A DNA stretch of 64,000 bases from Ancylostoma caninum (taxonomy: Eukaryota; Nematoda; Chromadorea; Rhabditida; Ancylostomatidae): contig JBAJFG010000561.1 in assembly GCA_037903475.1 (NCBI GenBank), positions 434,001 through 498,000 on the forward strand, in the 5' to 3' direction. The position numbers and the translations under genes were made by a program. Below are positions 12,301-22,919 of this stretch, piece by piece (within the stretch, counting starts at the first letter, position 1; each line of letters opens with the position of its first letter). Under the pieces are notes generated by a model that saw nothing but the letters and a program-made list of their open reading frames with translations, did not search any database and was not told the origin of the DNA.

Positions 12301-12998
12301 GTACAATCTCAAATCATATCATACATTTGATCGGAGCAATATCATCATCTATTTCAGGGTCGTGTTTGCTGTTCTTTCCGTTGTTGAATTCTTCTCGCAA
12401 CAGATTGTGGCCATTTTCCCTGTGTACTGGTTGTTCAAGTCGCTCTTCCTTCTTTGGCTTTACCTGCCTTCCACGCATGGAGCTTCTAAGGTCTACCACA
12501 AGTGAGCGTCTTGCATATTTTTGTGTGTCGGATTCAGTTTGCAGTCTCCGCTTTAGGGTGATTAAGCCTTTTGTTATGAAACATCAACCTACAATCGATC
12601 AGCGCGTTGAACGTTTGGCTGACAAGGCAAAGGATGGTAAGTGTGATTGTGCCTACTAATGTGGTTACATTTCTACTTCTGATAGTCGGGTTTTTGCTTA
12701 GACATAACGATGAGGTCATTGGAAGTTTGAGTATTTTCAATGTTTTAAAATGGAAGACATTATTCACATGTAAGCGTTAGTCGCACATTGGGCTGAGATG
12801 TTTAAGGGTAAACGTAACCAAATTACTGAAGTCACACTCCGTTAGACTTTCTTCGTGTTTGTTGTATGAGTCCCGTTAATGGGTTCACTTCTGCTTGTTA
12901 TGACTTGAGTTGTTCATATAACTATAACCATACCTTCAATAGCTTCTGTTTCAGCCCTGCGAAACGCTGCTCACGAAGTCAACAACCATCTGGACTGA
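9319..12998 (+). CDS. yop-1: YOP-1, REEP5/TB2-DP1/HVA22-family ER-shaping protein
   Basis: Complete six-exon gene: 9319-9451, 10427-10520, 10595-10651, 12358-12501, 12557-12636 and 12955-12998. All junctions use GT-AG and agree in phase, giving 183 aa ended by TGA, the usual length for the family. Family marks are visible: GFIYPAYVSVKAIE across exons 2-3, DDTQWLTYWVVFA across exons 3-4, and paired hydrophobic stretches around residues 49-75 and 96-133 that would form the reticulon-like membrane hairpins. The N-terminus (MSVPPQLQKILDD) is soluble, and the tail VERLADKAKD...NNHLD is an amphipathic segment typical of REEP5-type proteins. The family is known to curve tubular ER. The start is supported by the acceptor just upstream and by alignment to the family. 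Intron 3 (1.7 kb) contains a MITE. An AATAAA lies about 280 bp after the stop. Confidence 0.93.
10081..10088. promoter_or_regulatory. perfect CRE palindrome TGACGTCA in yop-1 intron 1
   Basis: This is an exact TGACGTCA, the full site of CREB/ATF-type bZIP factors. A second exact copy is at 10717-10724 in intron 3. Function is inferred from the motif alone. Confidence 0.3.
10717..10724. promoter_or_regulatory. perfect CRE palindrome TGACGTCA in yop-1 intron 3
   Basis: This is a second exact TGACGTCA, 65 bp downstream of exon 3. Two full sites within about 640 bp of the same gene are more than expected by chance, but no other evidence supports use. Confidence 0.3.
12039..12271. mobile_element. 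MITE with TTAGGCGG-type inverted ends, in yop-1 intron 3
   Basis: The left end reads TTAGGCGGTATTTATGGTTG. The right end, read on the other strand, is TAAGGCGGAATTTATGGTTG, and pairing continues through ATGCGYGTCAAATT. The element is about 230 bp with no coding capacity. TA at both ends suggests a Tc1/mariner-type target duplication. It sits just upstream of exon 4 without disturbing the acceptor. Confidence 0.75.
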
Positions 12999-13280
12999 GT
13001 TTCATTCATACCAATAGTTTTGTGCTAGCTGGTCTTTTCCTCCATGAGACCTCATCTTGCGTAACTTTCCAGATTTTGTTTGGATGTATTTTCCTGTTCT
13101 CGCACGCCTCGTTAGCTGTACCGGTTTTGCGCGTCCTTAGCCTTTTCTACTTTTAACCCTGTTATTACACAGAGGATGGACTGACTTCTTTCCTCTCTAT
13201 GTAGCCCATACGTTTTTTTTTCTTTTTTTCTTGTCGCATTGTGTGTGACAACTTTCTTTGGTTCTTTTTCTAATCAGAAG

Positions 13281-13286
13281 AATAAA
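13281..13286 (+). terminator. AATAAA polyadenylation signal, probably yop-1
   Basis: The first canonical AATAAA downstream of the yop-1 stop lies 282 bp after it, implying a 3' UTR of roughly 300 bp. Confidence 0.5.
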
Positions 13287-13299
13287 GAGGTTAGATATG

Positions 13300-13998
13300 T
13301 TTCTTAAACACGTAGTAGTTGTTGTTGGAGTATGCGTAGTGCATTGAGGTGCACGCTATCGGCGCTATCGGGAATACATGTATCTGTAAAATTTTCTTCA
13401 GTAAAAATTTTACGTAAGGCCTATATTTCATTTCATAGTGGGTAATTTATCTATGAGGATTTCGCAGCGTGCATAACAAGAGATCGTAGTTATTGGGTTG
13501 TTGCGAAGTCGATTTGGAGTTATCAGTCGAGCCTTGGCTACTTTAAGAACACAGACAGGTGTGCTCCGACCCTATAATTTGTATCTATTTCGTTTCTCGC
13601 TCTTTCTAGACATTTATTCTCCTTCAAATCTATCCATTTTTCTTGCCTTCTCAGTGGATCCTAAGTGCAATCAAGTGCAAAATTTCGTCTCAATCTATAT
13701 GATGAGCTCACTCTTGGCAACAATGCGCTTAAAAGCAGCACCGCCTATATCTTTTTGTTTGAAATTCTGCTGGATTCCGGAGTTTTGAAGGACCTAGAAC
13801 CCATATCCGACAGAAAAATCGCACGAAACGACGAATCTGCAAAATCGGGAAGGTATTTTCTGTACGTCTGCGCTCCACGGACTTTCGTTAGTACCGCCCC
13901 GCAGAAGTCACAAGCGCTTGTGCGAATGACCGGGCCTTCGTAGGCTGGCGCATGCGAGGGAGCGGCGTTCGCGACTGCTGCTCGGATTTCTTCGCAGG
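13300..13998. other. intergenic, no supported gene
   Basis: Two overlapping plus-strand frames at 13498-13943 have no recognisable domain and no joined exon. The one preceded by CTTCTCAG at about 13655 could be an exon, but no partner was found. Confidence 0.3.
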
Positions 13999-14000
13999 TA

Positions 14001-14198
14001 CAGGAAGCTCCAAACGTCCGCAGTCAAGAGGGCGTGGCCACGGCGCGGCTCCTTGATCAGACACAGGCGCTCTCTATGCTGCCTCTGGCTTCTCTGACTC
14101 TGCAGCCAACCAGTGGCAGCATGCCGAGCGCCTGTGTCTCTGTCTAAAGCCGCGTCGTGGCCACGTCCCTCTTGACTGCGAACATTTGGAGCTTCCTG
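14001..14198. mobile_element. 198-bp MITE, CAGGAAGCTCC inverted ends, TA duplication
   Basis: Arms of about 84 bp start CAGGAAGCTCCAAACGTCCG on the left and CAGGAAGCTCCAAATGTTCG on the right, read inverted. They are nearly identical to the centre. TA flanks both ends (13999-14000 and 14199-14200), as for Tc1/mariner insertions. There is no protein inside. It is GC-rich against AT-rich flanks. Confidence 0.85.
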
Positions 14199-14200
14199 TA

Positions 14201-17200
14201 TATAAGTCATGATTAGGGGGTGTGCGGAAGTGAAATTTCAAATCCAGTGGAACGGAAAACCTAAGTCTAAAGAATGGGCGTAAAACGGAGGGCGTAGGTT
14301 GGAAAACGGAAAATTTTCCAGAAAAAAAAACTAGCTCCGTGACAAAAAATTGCTAGCCATAGCTCCAAATCTTCCGAATTTTTTCTGCAATGAGGTAAGT
14401 GCCTAGTTTTGTCAGCTCAGGTTTACTAGGTTGCCTTCTTTTCTTTCAACGATTGACGTTTTTAATTGCTTTTCTCATGAAAATATTCCTCTTTTTCCTT
14501 TGTTGTAGATACTGTCGAAAATCATCCACATTCGCCGTCATATGCTCTACAAATTCGGGAAGATTGGAATGTAGCACAGTCATTTCAACGAAACTTTGGC
14601 TGAAGAACAAGAACAAATCAGCAAAGAGAAACCGAAAAATAGTGATGTAGTTGAAATAGGGCGATACAGTCATCACAGATGAAAAATCAGGAATTTTTGG
14701 CAGCCGCAGAAGAGGGCGGTGAGGTGTTTGGGCTCTAGCTAGAAAAGGGGCGTAGCCAATGATGCCCTATGGATATATGAGTGTTACGATGCTTCTTCTG
14801 ACAGCTACACCGACTCAGATAGAAGGAAGTGGATTTCGCGCGTTTCGACTACTCTTACTAACTACCAACGATGAATTACTGCTAAGGAGCATCCAAAATG
14901 ATATTGTCATCTAAAGCGTCCATTCAAAAGAAAAAGGTTCGAAAATTTTCAATAAATAGAAGGGAAGTAATACGTATCTGGGCCGGGACCAAATGCGATG
15001 TCGTAGAATCCCCTGAAAAAATTGTGCGGCGAGGCTAGATCACGTACTGAACACAAGGATTAGGTCTTCAACTGGAAAAAAATGACGTCGCTTGACGAAA
15101 TGGGCACCGATTCCGCGATCAGCATAGCAATGCCCTTCAATGGGAAAATTTGAGAGGGTTTCAAAGATTACAGTTCAGAAATTTCGCCCCTCTGCGTGAG
15201 CCTTCCTGGCTGTCACTTAGCGGCTGTGTGCTGCATGCATACCCGCGGGCCACCGTCAGCCACGCCCCTTTTTTGGCTGAGCCCAAATGCGCGCCCTCCC
15301 AGAAGAGGAGGTTCGAATGACGAGATTCTTCGAGTCTGATTGTTTCGCTGCAGAACATTTTTGGGAATTTAAAAACATTCAGCCTTAATTCTATCTGAGA
15401 TCCGGGGATCCATTCAGCCAACTCTCGTGCTTTTTGGAGTTGGAGCTTTTTGATAGGAAGAACGATGGCTGAATTGTCCATATTGAAGACTTCGACCTCC
15501 ATTCTCGTTGTCAAACTTTCGGCGTCTTTCACGGCTGTCCAAAGTCCCTAGCTTAGAATTTGATGGTCGACACCTCCTTCCTTCAACTGCGAAGCTTATA
15601 TCTTACTAGCTGCCGTACCCGCTTGGTGTCTCACTGCGCCGGCTATCCTAAACTGATGAGGACAATTGCCATTGCCGACAAATCCATTAAAAATGGCCAT
15701 AATTTTGATGATCAGCACATTAGCGAAGCTCATGTGACAATGAAATCGATAAATCAATATTCCATGCAAAACTGTCATCATTTTCGTTATCAACATATGG
15801 GGAAACCGCAGTAAACGTGTCTTTTCTTGACTTACAATTAGAATGAGAACGAGAAAAATCGATAAAACTAATAAATCGATATAACACTGATGGATACTGC
15901 CACCTCTTGGAGCCTCACCTGCGAAGAAATGGAGTTCGATAACTAAAATCAGATTAAGAGTGGGTCAACAGTGTCGAGCTTCTCTGATCCATAGCCACTG
16001 CAGTTTTCTTTTGGGAAGGTTCAAAAAGGGCGTAATAGATTATCAGTGTTTCATGGGTAACCATAAGGAATGTGTTGCTGATTGGAATAAGGATTTGATG
16101 AGGATGTTTATCTACACAAAAATTTGTTAAACATGCTACAGAAACTTGTCAGCGAACTGATAAGTCCTCGAGTTTTTGGGGGACTTCTTGCTGAAATCAG
16201 TTATAGTTATTCCATTAGGGTAGAGAATAAAACAACCTTTCACCCGAGAAAGGCGTCGCATAAGTAAATAGAATAAAATTCCTCACGCGGCCATCTTTCT
16301 TGAAAGAAGGCAATTAGCCGCATTGAATTCGCAGCAGTTTAGAAGAGTTAAGGGGTGAGAATAACCTACCTTAGTTTTGTGTATTTTTCCGTTTTCTGTG
16401 CCAACTCCCGGAAAACGTGAACCAAAAGTCCGAAATCGGCCTTAAAAGGAAGACGTAAAATGGAAAACGAAAAATTCCGCACACTCCTGACCGTGGTTCT
16501 TGTGTTCGTTAAACATTTGTGATACGCTGACAACGTGTGCAACTACTAGCTGTTCGGTTTGGAGTCGAAAATTCCGGCGATGATGCTGGTGGGAAAGCAT
16601 TGCTACCACGAGAAAGCGGGAAGAAAAGACTTAAGAAATCAGCGCTCGTTGTTGGTTCAAGTTATCTGGATGCACTAACGTGAGACTCAGTATTCAACTG
16701 AGTCGTGTGCGTAAATCTGAGCTTGACAATGACATTATGAAGGCACCAGTAGTGGTGCCACCATAAAATCCCTTCAGTTTCGCGACTGTTGTGGTTTTCC
16801 AGTTCTCGTAGTTGAACGGTTCATTAGAAGAATCAGATTAGTAGAACAGGAGGGTCAACAAGAGTGAAGCATATGAATACGATGATCAGGGCGCAGCACT
16901 AGGTGGTCAGTGTCGGTTGGGGAGTACTAAGTCCAGTCGGATTCCGAAATGGGCTACTAAGTACCTACACACTAGGGTTCTTTCAGGGAAAGCAGATAAC
17001 ACTAAAAAAGTGACTTAAATAAGCGTTAGTGAGACGACTAATGATGTTTCAGCAAGAAATGCGTACCATTTAGCGAATACAGCCTAAATCATCTCAAATT
17101 CAAGCTAAAATCCTCGAAAAACCGGCCTCAGTACGTAACTGTTTGATGCCGCTAGAACTCGTTGAAACTTGTTAAAGGACCTGTCAGATACAAGAAATTG

Positions 17201-17300
17201 TCATTGGAGCGTGGTTTTTTCTCTCAAACCCGGAACTTTCCCAGGAAATTTCTCTCGTTTGAGGAAGTGTTCCGATACGATGTCAACTCCAAGAAATGCG
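14201..17300. other. intergenic, scattered repeat fragments
   Basis: No gene was supported. A GC-richer block around 15180-15330 looks like a dispersed repeat but has no clear ends. A stretch at 16878-16935 reappears in inverted orientation at about 17755-17810, sharing CAGGGCGCAGCAC and AGGTGGTCA. Confidence 0.3.
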
Positions 17301-17308
17301 CCTAGGTG

Positions 17309-17497
17309 ATACCAACTCTCCCCCAAAGTGGCATCTTTCATTTTTGAAAAACCGTCTTCGTTTTTGAAAAAAACCCTCATTAATGGTCAAAAAATGGTCA
17401 AAAACCACTTTTTGACCATTAATGACGGTTTTTCTCAAAAACGAAGACGATTTCTCAAAAACGACGTGTGCTACTTTGGGGAGATACTTGTTGGTAT
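17309..17497. mobile_element. palindromic MITE-like element
   Basis: The left end ATACCAAC, followed by TCTCCCCCAAAGT, pairs with ACTTTGGGGAGA and GTTGGTAT on the right. The inner arms contain CATTAATGGTCAAAAA and its inverse. The total is about 190 bp with no coding content. The ends fit a TA target duplication. Confidence 0.7.
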
Positions 17498-17819
17498 AGT
17501 GCGCATCTACATTCAGAATTCCAACATGATACGTCTCCTACAGGTTGAGCAACACCTGATTATCACTGGAGCGCACCAGAGTGCAGGGTAGGGATGGAGT
17601 AAATGGTTGAACAACGATGGTCTTCAGCCACGAGTTTGATGATCCACCAGAAGTGCTTCTCTGAAGTCTGCTTGTCTCTAATATCAGTAGACGGTTAGCG
17701 GTTGGCTACGCCCCGGACACTGGTGCCAAGCCTCCTGAATCTGCAGGACGCTACTAAGTCCTGGTGGTCAATGACCACCTGGTGCTGCGCCCTGACGATG
17801 ATACATATAGTGACAATGG

Positions 17820-17963
17820 TGGGGTTTATATAGGTTTATATTTAATTTATATAGCCCAAGAGGTGAGGTTCCAGAACATTCCAGAGCAGATCACAACAGA
17901 TCAGTAGTACGACAAACATTCCAGTCCACCTCAAACACATGTAGCAATTAAGGTCCTGTAACA
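17820..17963 (-). mobile_element. 3' LTR fragment of the Ty3/gypsy element
   Basis: Read on the minus strand, a purine tract AAAAAGGGGAGG (17964-17975) is followed directly by TGTTACAGGACC. That is a polypurine tract next to an LTR beginning with TG. Further in are TATA-like blocks (GGGCTATATAAATT and CCTATATAAACCCC). The outer LTR boundary is unclear, and I found no matching 5' LTR near 22.9 kb. Confidence 0.55.
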
Positions 17964-17975
17964 CCTCCCCTTTTT

Positions 17976-18660
17976 AAGTCACGAATACTTCTTCTTTGTT
18001 GGATCGACGTTGAGGCGGGCTGGCGCTCGGCGGTGGCGTGATGAGCGTTGAAGAGGCTGTGTCGGTGGGTTCGTTGCGTCCTCTGGTACCTATTCGTCGT
18101 CGGTATCGGCTCTGGATTCGAACAGTGGCAGGTCGAACACGTCCAGGAGCTGGTTGGGTGTAGAAGTGCTGCTTCATGGCCGTAGTTGGTTGATTTGGCG
18201 ATTCCATAGCAGATCTCCACAGTGAACGGACTACGTAGCGTTTCCTGCACGGCCTGTGACAAATCCCGGCGTCCAGGTGTGGATTTCTGTCCGCGATAGT
18301 CCTTCGCATATGCAGCATCGTCGACTTCGAATCGGCGGCGACGTGCACTATTGCGGCGTTTGTACATTGCTTCCATCCTGAAGTAGCGTTGGCCAACGTG
18401 ATCATCAAGACACGGATTCATCTAGTCGAGCACGATGCGAAGTTTGCGTCCAAGGAAGTTTTCAGTGGGCGATCTTGTTCAGATGGGCATAGGCATGGAG
18501 GTGAGCTATAAGCCATCGAAAAAGTTTGCAGAGCGTCGGCTTTCGGTTCCTCTCCTTTAGTTTGGCGAGTGAAGGTGTCCACAAAGCGTTAGGCTTGTCC
18601 ATTAATTTGCTGATGGAACGGCGGTGAGCGGCCGTGTTTCATATAGAATGTCAGGACTAT
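17976..18660 (-). pseudogene. Ty3/gypsy integrase C-terminal part, broken
   Basis: Minus-strand frames with shifts contain an integrase core end resembling HxRSPPFHxQxNGQAxRFVDT (about 18560-18640), then GRKLRIVLD, and a C-terminal segment DDAAYAKDYRGQ near 18290-18320, typical of the module after the integrase core in nematode gypsy elements. Stops and frameshifts show it is dead. It is separated from the rest of the integrase by an inserted LINE fragment. Confidence 0.6.
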
Positions 18661-19395
18661 TATTTATTTATTCATGAAATCGGATAACCATTGCAGCAAT
18701 AAACAAGAAATAAACACGAAGTGAGAAATAACTAAAGAAACCGATGTTGCCCCACTGTTACCATGGAGCAGTGAGAAGGGGGGGGGGAGTGGACGTCTCG
18801 GTTCGGAAGGGCAGTGGCCCGCCAACACTGCAAGTCCTTGAAAGGTCGTAACGAAGAACTCCGGATACCAACTTAGTAGGTCCGCCAACGTTCCCGAGGT
18901 CCACAATTAGCCGCCGACAGGGGGTCAAATATTTCGAGGGCGATAACTGACCAATACACGTGTTAGTGATGAGAAAGGAGAAAGGCGTAAAAGGAAGAAG
19001 AAAATAAGAACTATGTTAGTAACAACATGTTTTCTGTTTTGTATGAAAGATTGAGACTCGTTCATACATGAGGGAGGGATTAGCTCAACCTGGAACGAAC
19101 TTGTGGAAGTAATCGACTAGATGAATCTGGAACGAAGAAGATCGCTTCCATCTGAAGAAGCTGGAATCAAAGCTATTCCACTGATGCACTGGTCTAGCAA
19201 GAAAAGATCCCGCAAAAGAGGCCGTTTTCACTTTTTCTGGCTTAATGCGGTATGGGTGGCCCCTGGTAACCTCAATCATGTGCGGCCTTTCGAAAAGGTC
19301 GTACAGCTTAAGATCGCATTCTCCGGTTGTTAACTTGTACAGAAAAACAAAATCGGCTATCTTTCTTCGGAATTCTATAGTGTGGACTGAGTCAA
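18661..19395 (-). mobile_element. CR1-like LINE, 3' fragment inserted in the integrase
   Basis: The minus strand reads through ADFVFLYKLTTGECDLKLYD, TRGHPYRI, ARPVHQWNSFDSSFF and LVDYFHKFVPG, the usual C-terminal end of CR1-like non-LTR reverse-transcriptase proteins. It ends with a short ATAA-rich tail (AATAAATAAATAATAG) right where gypsy integrase sequence resumes. It is a 5'-truncated insertion of about 0.73 kb and younger than the gypsy copy it interrupts. Confidence 0.65.
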
Positions 19396-19960
19396 TGTAA
19401 ATTGTGTTCCGTTGTATGTGACGAGCGTCTACGGATTTCCGAATTGTGCGAAGATTTTCTTCATTACGGCGACTGTCGCAGACGTGGAGATGCTATTCAT
19501 GTGGACGATTCCTGGCCATTTCGAGAATTCATCCTTGATGACGAGGTAGTAATTTCCGTCGAGTGGTCCGGTGAAGTCGGCATGTACTCGGGTCCAGTTT
19601 GCAGTCGGTTTTGGCTAGCAGTAAAACTTGGCCTTGACTAGGTTCTTGGCTACCATAGCGCAGATGGTGCAATTCTTGGCGAGGCGTTCAATGTCATCGA
19701 GTGACGGCCAATATATGTAGCTGCGAGCTGGCATCTTCATTCTTGTTTGTCCTGGATAAGTCTTGTGGAGCGAGGCAAGCACACGACGATGAAGTGACTT
19801 CGGGATCACGATGCGACTGGCTGTAAGTAGGCAGTTCTTCGTGGTTTTGAGTGTGTCACAACGGTTGTAGAGGTGCCAGAGCGGGGAATTGCAGTCGGTC
19901 TTAGGCCAGCGTCAGGATCTAATCGGTCTTTTGCTTAAGAATACACTATAGTTAACACAT
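19396..19960 (-). pseudogene. Ty3/gypsy integrase, zinc-binding and core part
   Basis: The minus strand encodes an H2C2-type zinc-binding segment (HRRVLASLHKTYPGQTRMK, then KNCTICAMVAKN) and, after a stop, the start of the DDE core (RVHADFTGPLDGNYYLV, FSRWP). The second catalytic aspartate in the usual TDNGTQF block is replaced: it reads TYNGTQFT. Together with in-frame stops, this shows an inactive copy. Confidence 0.7.
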
Positions 19961-19969
19961 TCGAAGAGG

Positions 19970-20120
19970 AGCTTCGAATATTCGAATATCGAATACTCGA
20001 CTCTTCAGAAACCATTCGAACGAATGAATATTATTCGAACGTCCAATGTCAGAAGTATTCGAATTCGAATATTCGAATATCAAGGGTTTCGAATATTCAA
20101 ATATTCGAATATTTGAGAAG
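19970..20120. repeat. TTCGAATATTCGAA palindromic satellite-like block
   Basis: Overlapping copies of ATTCGAATATTCGAAT-type palindromes fill the block with little other sequence. Similar blocks occur at 21015-21200 and 23160-23260, and weaker ones at 31820-31960. Confidence 0.6.
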
Positions 20121-20131
20121 CATTTGTTTAA

Positions 20132-20594
20132 AGGCAGCAGGAGGTGAAATTCTCGACTCTGAGCTGAGCTGCGGGTGGTGAAATACAGACTCAGCACATC
20201 ATAAATGTGAAACGAACACAGACAATGATGGCTTACCTGCAGAGAAAATGGAACATTCGTCGCGAACACGCCTGGCCGTGTTCGTGAGCGGACGAGTTTT
20301 CCCCGATGCGAAAGCCATTGCGGCGCGTGGTTTTGGCCGAGTCCCGCCATGAAACGATGTGAATTGAATGCATTTCGTTTTCCTTTTGCGCCTAATCACG
20401 CACCGCAATGGCTTTTGCGCCGGGGAAAACTCGTCCGCGCGCGAACACGGCCAGGCGTGTTCACGACGAATGTTCCATTTTCTCTGCAGGTAAGCCATCA
20501 TTGCCTGTGTTCGTTTCACATTTATGATGTGCTGAGTCTGTACTTCATCACCCACAGCTCAGCTCGGAGTCGAGGATTTCAGCTCCTGCTGCCT
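20132..20594. mobile_element. 463-bp palindromic MITE, copy 2 (TTAA-flanked)
   Basis: It has the same length and the same long imperfect arms as the copy at 6218-6680, starting AGGCAGCAGGAGGTGAAATT and ending with its inverse. TTAA lies at 20128-20131 and 20595-20598. It is inserted in the gypsy wreck next to an AT-rich satellite block. No transposase is present. Confidence 0.85.
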
Positions 20595-21014
20595 TTAAGA
20601 AATCTCTGCGAATATCGCCTGACATCAAAGAAGCTTGTCTCAAGTGATCAGTTCATTCTCCATCGTAAGCTGGTTGGAGTTATGGTCTCTCTCATAAGTG
20701 TGGACATTTGCCGAGATATCAAAGGGGAAAAGAGAACGGAGAAATGGGTACGGGACGCACGGAGTTGCGAAGAAAAGGTACAATGAGCAAATACTATAAA
20801 AGTAGCACGAGGAAAATTTAGACCAACCATACACACTACGATGTTCTGAAAGCATATTGTTCTCCTGGTGCCTTACTGCAGATCTGCAGATATTTCGTAA
20901 TCGTGGTGATGATGCGTATAATCTGCTTCATTTTACGCGATGGTTGTGTTGCTAATGCTGTCCGGTTACATCCCTAGTACCGCTAAAGGATACATGCTAG
21001 TTTTTTTGCTTTGA

Positions 21015-21200
21015 ATGGCGATCGAATATCGAATATGGGCTTCGAATATTCGAATGTATTCGAATAATGTGACCTGTCGAATATTCGAATTCGAATATGT
21101 TCGAATATTGGGGGATTCTCGAATATTCGACTATTCGAATAATCGAATATTCGAATTTTTCGAATATTTATTCGAGTACGAATATTCGGTTAGAACTATA
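21015..21200. repeat. second TTCGAATATTCGAA palindromic block
   Basis: It is composed almost wholly of CGAATATTCGAAT-like units. With the block at 19970-20120 it brackets the 463-bp palindrome. Confidence 0.6.
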
Positions 21201-21294
21201 GAATACACCACCACCTGTGACGGTCCGAATGGTTCCGGCAGAGACAGGACGACGGCTGCAGTTGTCCGCGAACACGGCGGTGATCACATAATCT

Positions 21295-21478
21295 TCTGAC
21301 TCTGACGGCTATGTTGCGATGAGGCGGGACAGCGCGTCTGCTTGTCCGAAATCCTTTGTGTTGACATACTCAATTGTGAAGTTGTAGTTGAGCAATGCCG
21401 TGGCCCATCGTTGAACACGGTTGGCACTGTACACGGATGCTCCTTTCTTGCATCCAAAGATGGCCAAGCATATGGTTC
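21295..21478 (-). pseudogene. Ty3/gypsy RNase H fragment, minus-strand copy
   Basis: On the minus strand this encodes the end of the gypsy RNase H region (NYNFTIEYVNTKDFGQADAL, then SRLIAT). It is oriented like the gag and integrase parts, so it belongs to the same minus-strand element. The upstream reverse transcriptase is missing. Confidence 0.6.
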
Positions 21479-21479
21479 A

Positions 21480-22129
21480 ACCTCAGCGTGAAGTGACGCC
21501 CGTGGACAAAATGGTGAAATTTCTGCACGGCGAAGATGAAAGCAAGTGTTTCCTTCTTGATCTGACTCTATTTCTGCTGGGGAGGGGCCAGGTCCGTCCT
21601 ATCACACCGCTTTCCGAACGGATCCGAGAAGGCCATATACCATGCGAGCCGTGCCGTGACTCCTTCTCAGCAGAGATGCAGTCAGATCGAGAAGGAAGAG
21701 CTTGCTCTCATCTTCGCCGTGCAGAAGTTCCACCATTTTGTCCGCGGGCGTCACTTCAACTGAAGACGGATCACAAGCCACTACTTGCCATCTTTGGAAG
21801 CAAGAAAGGAGTACCCACCTACAGGGTCAACCATCTTCAACGATGGGCCATGACGTTGCTCGACTACAACTTCACAGTTGAGTACGTCAACACAAAGGGT
21901 TTCGGACAAGCAGACGCGCTGTCCCGCCTCATCGCAACACAGCCGTTAGAGTCAGAATATTATGTGACGCCGATGTTGCCGCTGAGTTCACGGACGACTG
22001 CAGCCATCTTCCTGTCTCTGCCGAAACCATCCTGACTGCCACAGTCGCTGATGGTATTCTTAAGCAAGTGATCGACTACGCAAGGTCCGGACGCTGTCCC
22101 AAAACCGATCGCAATTCCCCGCTCTGTGA
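21480..22129 (+). pseudogene. Ty3/gypsy RNase H-to-integrase linker fragment, inverted
   Basis: On the plus strand the fragment reads QIEKEELALIFAVQKFHHF, then, after a frameshift, LKTDHKPLLAIFGSKKGV, NFTVEYVNTKGFGQADALS and, further on, ILKQVIDYARSGR. These are the RNase H domain and the linker before integrase. It repeats the same protein region as the minus-strand piece at 21295-21478 but faces the other way, so two related copies or an inverted duplication meet at about 21478. Confidence 0.7.
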
Positions 22130-22880
22130 CTACGAGAGGAGTGTGGCCTGTGGATTGTCCTCCATTTTATGAAGAGCACGAGTGCGGATGTCGGTATCTT
22201 CTGGATTGGTGAGGCCACAGATCCATACGAGGCACTTCATTTCTTCGAGTGTGACGTCGTTGAATTCGGCCATTTCGTGAAGTGATTGACCAGTCCGGGT
22301 AGTCGCGAAGCGTTTCATCGTTGCGCTGTGCCACGGTAGCAGGTAGACGTAGCGACAGGCGAAAACGGACGTGTTGTGCCCGAACAGCTCCTTGAGTGTC
22401 TTCACGGTTTCATCGAGGGAGACGTCGGATGTCTTCTTCGGCAGGATGTGGATCGTGAAGCGAGCAAACGTGGCGGCATCCAACTTCGAGACCACGAGGC
22501 GAGCTCTTGCGACGTCAGCGAGGGTGGAGCCGTCTTTTGCGATGATGTCCTCGTAGCAATTGCACCATACGTCGAACCTGCCGCCGTTGTCCGGATCGTA
22601 TATGAACTCAGGAAGGCGTGCCGATAGCGATTTTGTGACGAACACGGCGGTCAAGGCAGCAGTTGGAGTGGCACCCTTGTAAGGGAACAGGCGTTCATTC
22701 GTTCCATCATGGCGTTGAGTGTCTTCTGTTGCTGTGTGGCTTGTGCATCGGGGATCGCACGAAGAGTGTCAGCATCTACTGTGGTTGTCCCTCGGTTGGT
22801 CCTTCGAGTTGCTGATCGCCAGTTGTTGTGTGTTCTCTACAGCCGCAATTCTCTGTCGTCGTCCTGCCTCTGTTCGATGA
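22130..22880 (-). pseudogene. Ty3/gypsy gag-like protein
   Basis: A minus-strand open stretch of 174 codons (22130-22654) contains RLPEFIYDPDNGGRFDVWCN, a form common in gag-like proteins of nematode gypsy elements (DUF7083 type), and FNDVTLEEMKCLVWICGL. Upstream, in another frame, QQQKTLNAMMERMNA continues the N-terminus to about 22880, so at least one frameshift is present. No zinc knuckle was seen before the pol fragment begins. Confidence 0.6.
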
Positions 22881-22919
22881 TCGAAGGTCGCTCCGTTACT
22901 GACCGGTTCTCACTCTAAC

